Assembly (NCBI GenBank): GCA_963969365.1
Contig: OZ017748.1
Location: 2,539,001-2,603,000, forward strand
Direction of reading: 5' to 3'
DNA: 64,000 nucleotides
Source of the DNA: Asterochloris sp. CNOR1
Lineage: Eukaryota; Chlorophyta; Trebouxiophyceae; Trebouxiales; Trebouxiaceae
This document shows positions 60,214-64,000 of the stretch, piece after piece. Numbering within the stretch: the first letter of the stretch is position 1; each line of letters begins with the position of its first letter. The notes under the pieces are model-generated. The model saw only the letters and a list, made by a program, of their open reading frames with translations. It was not told the origin of the DNA and searched no databases. A program made the position numbers and the translations under genes.

Positions 60214-60684
60214 AGACCATGGGCGTGTCTGTGTCCCTCAGCCACGCCAGCCCTACAGACGTGGCATCTCCTGTGGCGACAGTGCATCTGCAGCTCCTCA
60301 GCTGCCTCCCAGCTCAAACACTGCTCCCCCAGGCTTGCCTCACAGGTGCGCACCTGCTGCTGTGTCGTCGCTGGCAGGGGGAGGGTTTGCATCTCGCCTA
60401 GTGACCTTGCATGCTGTGCTGCAGGATAGCCACTTACCAGGAGACATTCGAGGCCTGGCGCGAAGTGTACTCAGCAACTGCAAAGGTGAGTAGAGGCCAC
60501 TGCTCGTCACGTGCTCCAGGTTTGCCGCAACCTGCCCTCGGCCCTCGTGCAGGAGGCCATGGCCATGGGAATTCCCTCCAGTGCTATCCCCAGTCTCCCT
60601 GCTGATGCGACACCTTCTGATATTACCCGAGCCCACAACCATCTCAAAGGGATGATCGAATCCTTTTCCAGCGCCAACATTTAG
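60214..60684 (+). CDS. 3' exons of an unrecognised small protein
   Basis: Three terminal exons join in phase: 60214-60345, 60425-60485 and 60553-60684 (TAG). The first is Pro/Ser/Arg-rich (PRQPYRRGISCGDSASAAPQ). The second and third are helical and look conserved: IATYQETFEAWREVYSATAK, then EAMAMGIPSSAIPSLPADAT and ITRAHNHLKGMIESFSSANI. I do not recognise the family. The first listed exon enters in phase 2, so at least one upstream exon is missing from this model. The stop is only 79 bp from the Y14 stop on the other strand. Confidence 0.45.
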
Positions 60685-60763
60685 TCCTTCAATGAAATGC
60701 ACACTTGTTTCTTGGCTGAACTGCTGAAAAATCAAAATGCGACGTCACATCATACAGCAAGTG

Positions 60764-62409
60764 TCAGCGCCGCCTGGGGGCCCTGGAACCAACAGGTATG
60801 GGCCCCTTGCTGAATGCCCAGTCCACCACGATGATCTTGTCCAACAGCTCGTGGTCTTGCAGCCCCTGGATGGCAGTCTCTGCCTGCAGCATAGGGCAGC
60901 CCTCTCTGGGTCAGCAATGCCCATCACTCTCTTAGGATGAAGATAGAGTGAGTTGTGGATGCTGTCAACAATAAGATGTCTGCAGAGGGCAGCTGAGGTG
61001 CTGATGCCCGAGCTGCAATTGCAAAGCAAGCACATGCCAGACTCAAACCACAATGCCAGAAAATGTGCTCAACAGGCCCAGAGGACTTTGGAGCCAACCC
61101 TCCAGAAGGCAACTGTTCTAGGGTAAGGCAATGCATGAGTCGTTCCCGGCATCAGTGACGACCAGCTTGCTGGGCATTGGGGCTGCATTCTGAAAAGCAC
61201 TCGCGCAGCTCCAGGTGCTTAGAAGCCAAGGTCACCTCCCAGTGGCTCAAGTGCCTGTCAGCACAGCACGGTACCCTAGGAACCAGGGGCCGCCACAGGG
61301 CTCAGGCAGAATGGTTCCTCTCAAATGCCCAGCTTCAATTGGGCGTGCCAGAACCACAACAATCAGCCCCACCTCCTGAGACGGGTGGCGCTTCATTAAC
61401 GCCTCACACTGGCTGAGCACCGCCTGTCCCGACCTTCAAGGTCTCCTTGATTTGCTCCTCAAAGCTAAACCCCAGCCTCACCTCCTCGCGCAGCGCGTAC
61501 TCCACCAGCACATAGCCCTTGATATAACCCGTGCGCCGGTCCACGTTCAGGTGCATGTTCTTAATCTCGCCATACTCGCGGAAGATGTCCTGCAGTTGGT
61601 CCTCATCTGCCTCCTCGTGGATGTTGGTGGCAATGATCACCCAGCCCTCCACAGCTGCAGAGGGACCAAGGTGGCTGCGATAAGGTGCTGTGCTTACATG
61701 ATAACAGGTTGGGCCCATGACTTGAGGCATACTGCCTGCCACGCACTGCTGTGCCAAGGCTGTCCTTGTGACTCGGAAACAGGTTGCCAGGGAGCCATGC
61801 AGGGGTTGGGTCCATTCTGATGCGTCAGGCCAGGCCGCCCCTTGAAGCTGAAGGACTTGGTTCAGGATGCCAAAGCACTATGCAGGGGCAGAAGCCTGTG
61901 CTGGACCTCACGACGGCAGGCAATCATAAGCAGCTGCATGGGGCCCAGGTGGACTTAACTGAGGAGCTCGATGCAAGTGCAGGGCAGATCACATCTGCTT
62001 GTGACTGGAGGTATGCCTCCTGACAGCAAGCTGCTGCAACAGGCTTGACGGCCGCAGGCAAGGGCCTGGGAAGGTTGTAGGGCAAGTCACGGTCATGCAG
62101 GAGACAGGCCGCTCACATTCTGCAGGACCTTTGCCCGACCTGCCCGTGGGGTTGTCATACGCGCCGATGGAGGGGTCATCCACCTCCATGCGTTCCTGAT
62201 CCCGAAAGCCACGACCTTTCTGTGGAGGCAGGCGGACAGCAGAGCTGAGTCCGCGCAAAGGAATGCAATGTAGGTGCAGGCAGAGGCTGGCATGAACATT
62301 GGCATGCAGAAGTTTTGCGGCCAGAAACAGAGCACCTCTGTCCCTCATGCAAGCCAGGGCAACACACCTGCTTCCTCCTTGGTGCATCTGCCATGTCTAC
62401 ATCTGCCAT
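60764..62409 (-). CDS. RBM8A: Y14/RBM8A, exon-junction complex core RRM protein
   Basis: Y14 binds MAGO and forms the core of the exon-junction complex deposited on spliced mRNA. Four exons join in phase: 62368-62409, 62117-62219, 61482-61654 and 60764-60883, giving 145 residues. The N-terminus [14 protein letters not shown] and the linker [14 protein letters not shown] are the family's acidic and basic lead-in. The RRM spans residues ~50-127 with RNP2 ([17 protein letters not shown]) and RNP1 ([17 protein letters not shown]), then [21 protein letters not shown]. The RS tail is reduced to GSRAPRRR, shorter than in animals. Its presence fits the intron-dense genes seen here. Confidence 0.95.
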
Positions 62410-62707
62410 CCTGATGCTGTGCACAGCAAGGCTTCTCCTGGTATAGTGACACAGAACAAGTCCACCTGCAGCAAGGCCAGCTAAATGAGGCTAAGCGCAG
62501 GCTAGGAGGGACTGTCTGACACCCACGGCACAGATCCCCGGCATGTAGCTTGCTGCCCAACCCACCTGATGTGGGTCCCACACAAGCAGCTCTCACTGCA
62601 CAAACCCCACTGCCCGATTTTGATCGTCAGACCTGAACCTGACCCAGATTTTGCTCGCACCACAGGCCTGCCACCCCAGCTGAGCCAAAGTCTCCTCCCC
62701 AGACACC
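62410..62707. promoter_or_regulatory. Putative bidirectional promoter, Y14 / PetM
   Basis: The 298 bases between two outward-facing starts hold no convincing exon. One side drives a nuclear RNA-processing gene and the other a photosynthetic gene. No named element was identified. Confidence 0.35.
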
Positions 62708-63330
62708 ATGCAAACTGTCGCTGTCGCCTCCCCCACCCTGGCGAGATGTACGCTGAGGCCGGCCTCAGCCACACTCAGGCCCAGCACCGCCTGGATCAGG
62801 TGACTGCCAATGCCCAGCGACCTCCCCTGTGGCAGTCGTGGCTACCTGCAGCAGCAGGCATCCTGTGGCTGCCCATGCACAGAAGCAGATGCACTCCCAA
62901 TCTTGCTGCAAAGCTGCTGCTGGCATGTCAGCCCTCCTGCATAGCTGCTGCCAGCATGTTAGCTTTCCTGCCAGCAGCTGACAGTGGAAGTCGTGCCTGC
63001 AGCGCAACCCGCCCTAGCCTGCGTATCACTCACATGGTTTCCCGGCCAGCCAGGCGCTCAGGGCCAGTCCAGACCTCAGCAGCCATGGAGCTCTACCAGC
63101 TGGCTGGAGAGGGCGAGCTGATCGGCGGGACAGCTGCTGTGATGTTTGCCATCACCTTGGTGGTGAGCTCCTGCCACCACTGCTTGCACAAGACCAGCCT
63201 CTACCTGTCCTGCTAAGGCACAGCTGCGTCTTTGGCACGTCCTCATCTATTGATTTGCTGCATGCAGGGCCTCGCAATTGGCTTTGTGCTGTTGCGAGTG
63301 GAGGCACTTGTGGAGGAGGGCAAGATCTGA
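62708..63330 (+). CDS. PETM: PetM, subunit VII of the cytochrome b6f complex (precursor)
   Basis: PetM is a single-helix subunit of the thylakoid cytochrome b6f complex, which passes electrons from plastoquinol to plastocyanin. Three exons join in phase: 62708-62799, 63003-63162 and 63268-63330, giving a 104-residue precursor. The first ~65 residues (MQTVAVASPTLARCTLRPAS..., then RPARRSGPVQTSAA) form a plastid transit peptide rich in Ala, Ser, Arg and Thr. The mature protein probably starts at GEGELIGGTAAVMFAITLVG, giving 39 residues, the expected size. It holds one transmembrane helix and ends GFVLLRVEALVEEGKI, nearly identical to algal PetM. The third exon encodes the conserved C-terminal half alone. 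Confidence 0.95.
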
Positions 63331-63415
63331 TCCTGTTCTGCACACGCTTTCTCTCAGCACGCCCCACAGAGATCAATTTTGCTTGGAGGCCAGAGTCAAG
63401 GACCCCTTTCAACAT

Positions 63416-63420
63416 TGTAA
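63416..63420 (+). terminator. Likely PetM poly(A) signal TGTAA
   Basis: TGTAA is the usual polyadenylation signal in chlorophyte genes. This copy lies 85 bases past the PetM stop and just before the stop of the convergent HROB-like gene. Cleavage would normally follow 10-20 bases later, so the two 3' ends probably overlap. Confidence 0.5.
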
Positions 63421-63433
63421 ACTTTTGCCACTC

Positions 63434-64000
63434 TTATACGAATATGTGCGCAATTTTGTCAGCGGTGATGCACAGATACATGATGTGCCGGCTGAGGCGC
63501 AGCGCTGTGACCTCTCTCAATAGCAGCACTGTTCCAGCGCTGATCGGTGGTTGCAGAGAGCAGGCTCCAGAGTGCAGGCCGCCATGCATCTGCCCTGTGC
63601 AGTCCTGAACAGGGAAGGTGCTAGTGTCAAAGTAGGCCACAGGAGGTGAAGGGGACGGGGAGAGTTGGGGAGCGTCTGTACCTTGAGCTGCACATGGGCA
63701 TCGCCACAGCCAGTTGGGGACAGCGATGTGACCACCACAAGGATCTGCATGCAAATTTGTTCAGCTCAGTATGTGGCGGCAGGGACCAAGGGCAGACTTC
63801 CGCTGTGAGCTCACCTGAGACACAATGCAGGCTGATGGTTGACAAGCCACTGTAGCGACCGTCTGGCCAGGACAACCTGCATCCAGTAAAAGCCTCCCAA
63901 ACAGCTTGCTTGGCACATTTGCTTGCTGCAGCAGACACCTGACGCACCGCCAGCGACGAGTGCTGCTGTCCCCTTGTTCCATGCTGCTGTTGCAAACATG
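63434..64000 (-). CDS. HROB-like OB-fold recombination protein (3' part, runs off right edge or starts at 63982)
   Basis: HROB (MCM8IP) loads the MCM8-MCM9 helicase during homologous recombination. Three exons join in phase: 63815-64000, 63682-63744 and 63434-63604 (TAA). The OB-fold core is visible: ILVVVTSLSPTGCGDAHVQLK, DCTGQMHGGLHSGACS, ISAGTVLLLREVTALRLSRH and IMYLCITADKIAHIF. This follows the family pattern 'l-v-V-s-.....DA.V.LKD.TG.m.g.iH......l..GsvLlLk.V.vf....-YL.it..Niv.i'. The upstream exon is basic and Cys-rich (RRWRCVRCLLQQANVPSKLF). The known proteins are much longer, so the first part is probably outside the window; an ATG at 63982 is possible. The assignment comes from pattern recall and is moderate. 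Confidence 0.55.

Noticed and set aside
1-64000. Transposons, LTR or virus-like elements, CRISPR, operons
   Set aside because: No transposase, reverse transcriptase, integrase or capsid-like frame and no long terminal repeats were seen. The genes are intron-rich and eukaryotic, so bacterial features do not apply.

Overview
The window is nuclear DNA from a photosynthetic eukaryote, most likely a chlorophyte green alga that can build flagella. It is GC-rich. The genes are broken by many short introns with donors like GTGAG and acceptors almost always TGCAG. Plastid genes (cytochrome b6f subunit PetM, a UGP3-type UDP-glucose pyrophosphorylase) lie beside ciliary genes (BBS4, a DNAH6-type dynein heavy chain, a centrin-like protein). 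Species cannot be named from this sequence. No transposon, viral relic, tRNA or rRNA was recognised.

Layout, left to right: a partial gene running off the left edge (-); an unrecognised multi-exon gene (-); BBS4 (+); a peroxisomal SCP2 lipid carrier (-); a KNL2/M18BP1-type centromere factor (+); a 26-kb dynein heavy chain (-); plant-type eIF4B (+); UGP3 (-); a NERD1-like membrane protein (+); CNOT4 (-); a centrin-like EF-hand protein (+); an MTHFR-family protein (-); an unrecognised gene known only from its 3' exons (+); the exon-junction protein Y14 (-); PetM (+); and an HROB-like OB-fold gene running off the right edge (-). From the second gene on, all 15 genes alternate strand without exception. 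Each is therefore divergent with one neighbour (103-313 bp between start codons where both starts were placed) and convergent with the other (64-312 bp between stop codons).

Functional groups: BBS4, the dynein and the centrin-like protein point to cilia. KNL2 marks centromeres. CNOT4, eIF4B and Y14 act in mRNA decay, translation and splicing quality control. UGP3 feeds plastid sulfolipid synthesis and PetM belongs to the electron-transport chain. SCP2 is peroxisomal. HROB is linked to MCM8-9 in homologous recombination.

The most unusual structures are introns holding degraded tandem copies of the neighbouring exon edge (BBS4 intron 4 and one dynein intron), a 69-bp intronic repeat that stays open as a 23-residue repeat, a 22-base G run directly behind a UGP3 splice donor, and an inverted repeat with two perfect 21-bp arms. 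Exons of BBS4, SCP2, KNL2, centrin-like, Y14, PetM and HROB were placed by hand with matching splice phases. The other genes are given as spans only.
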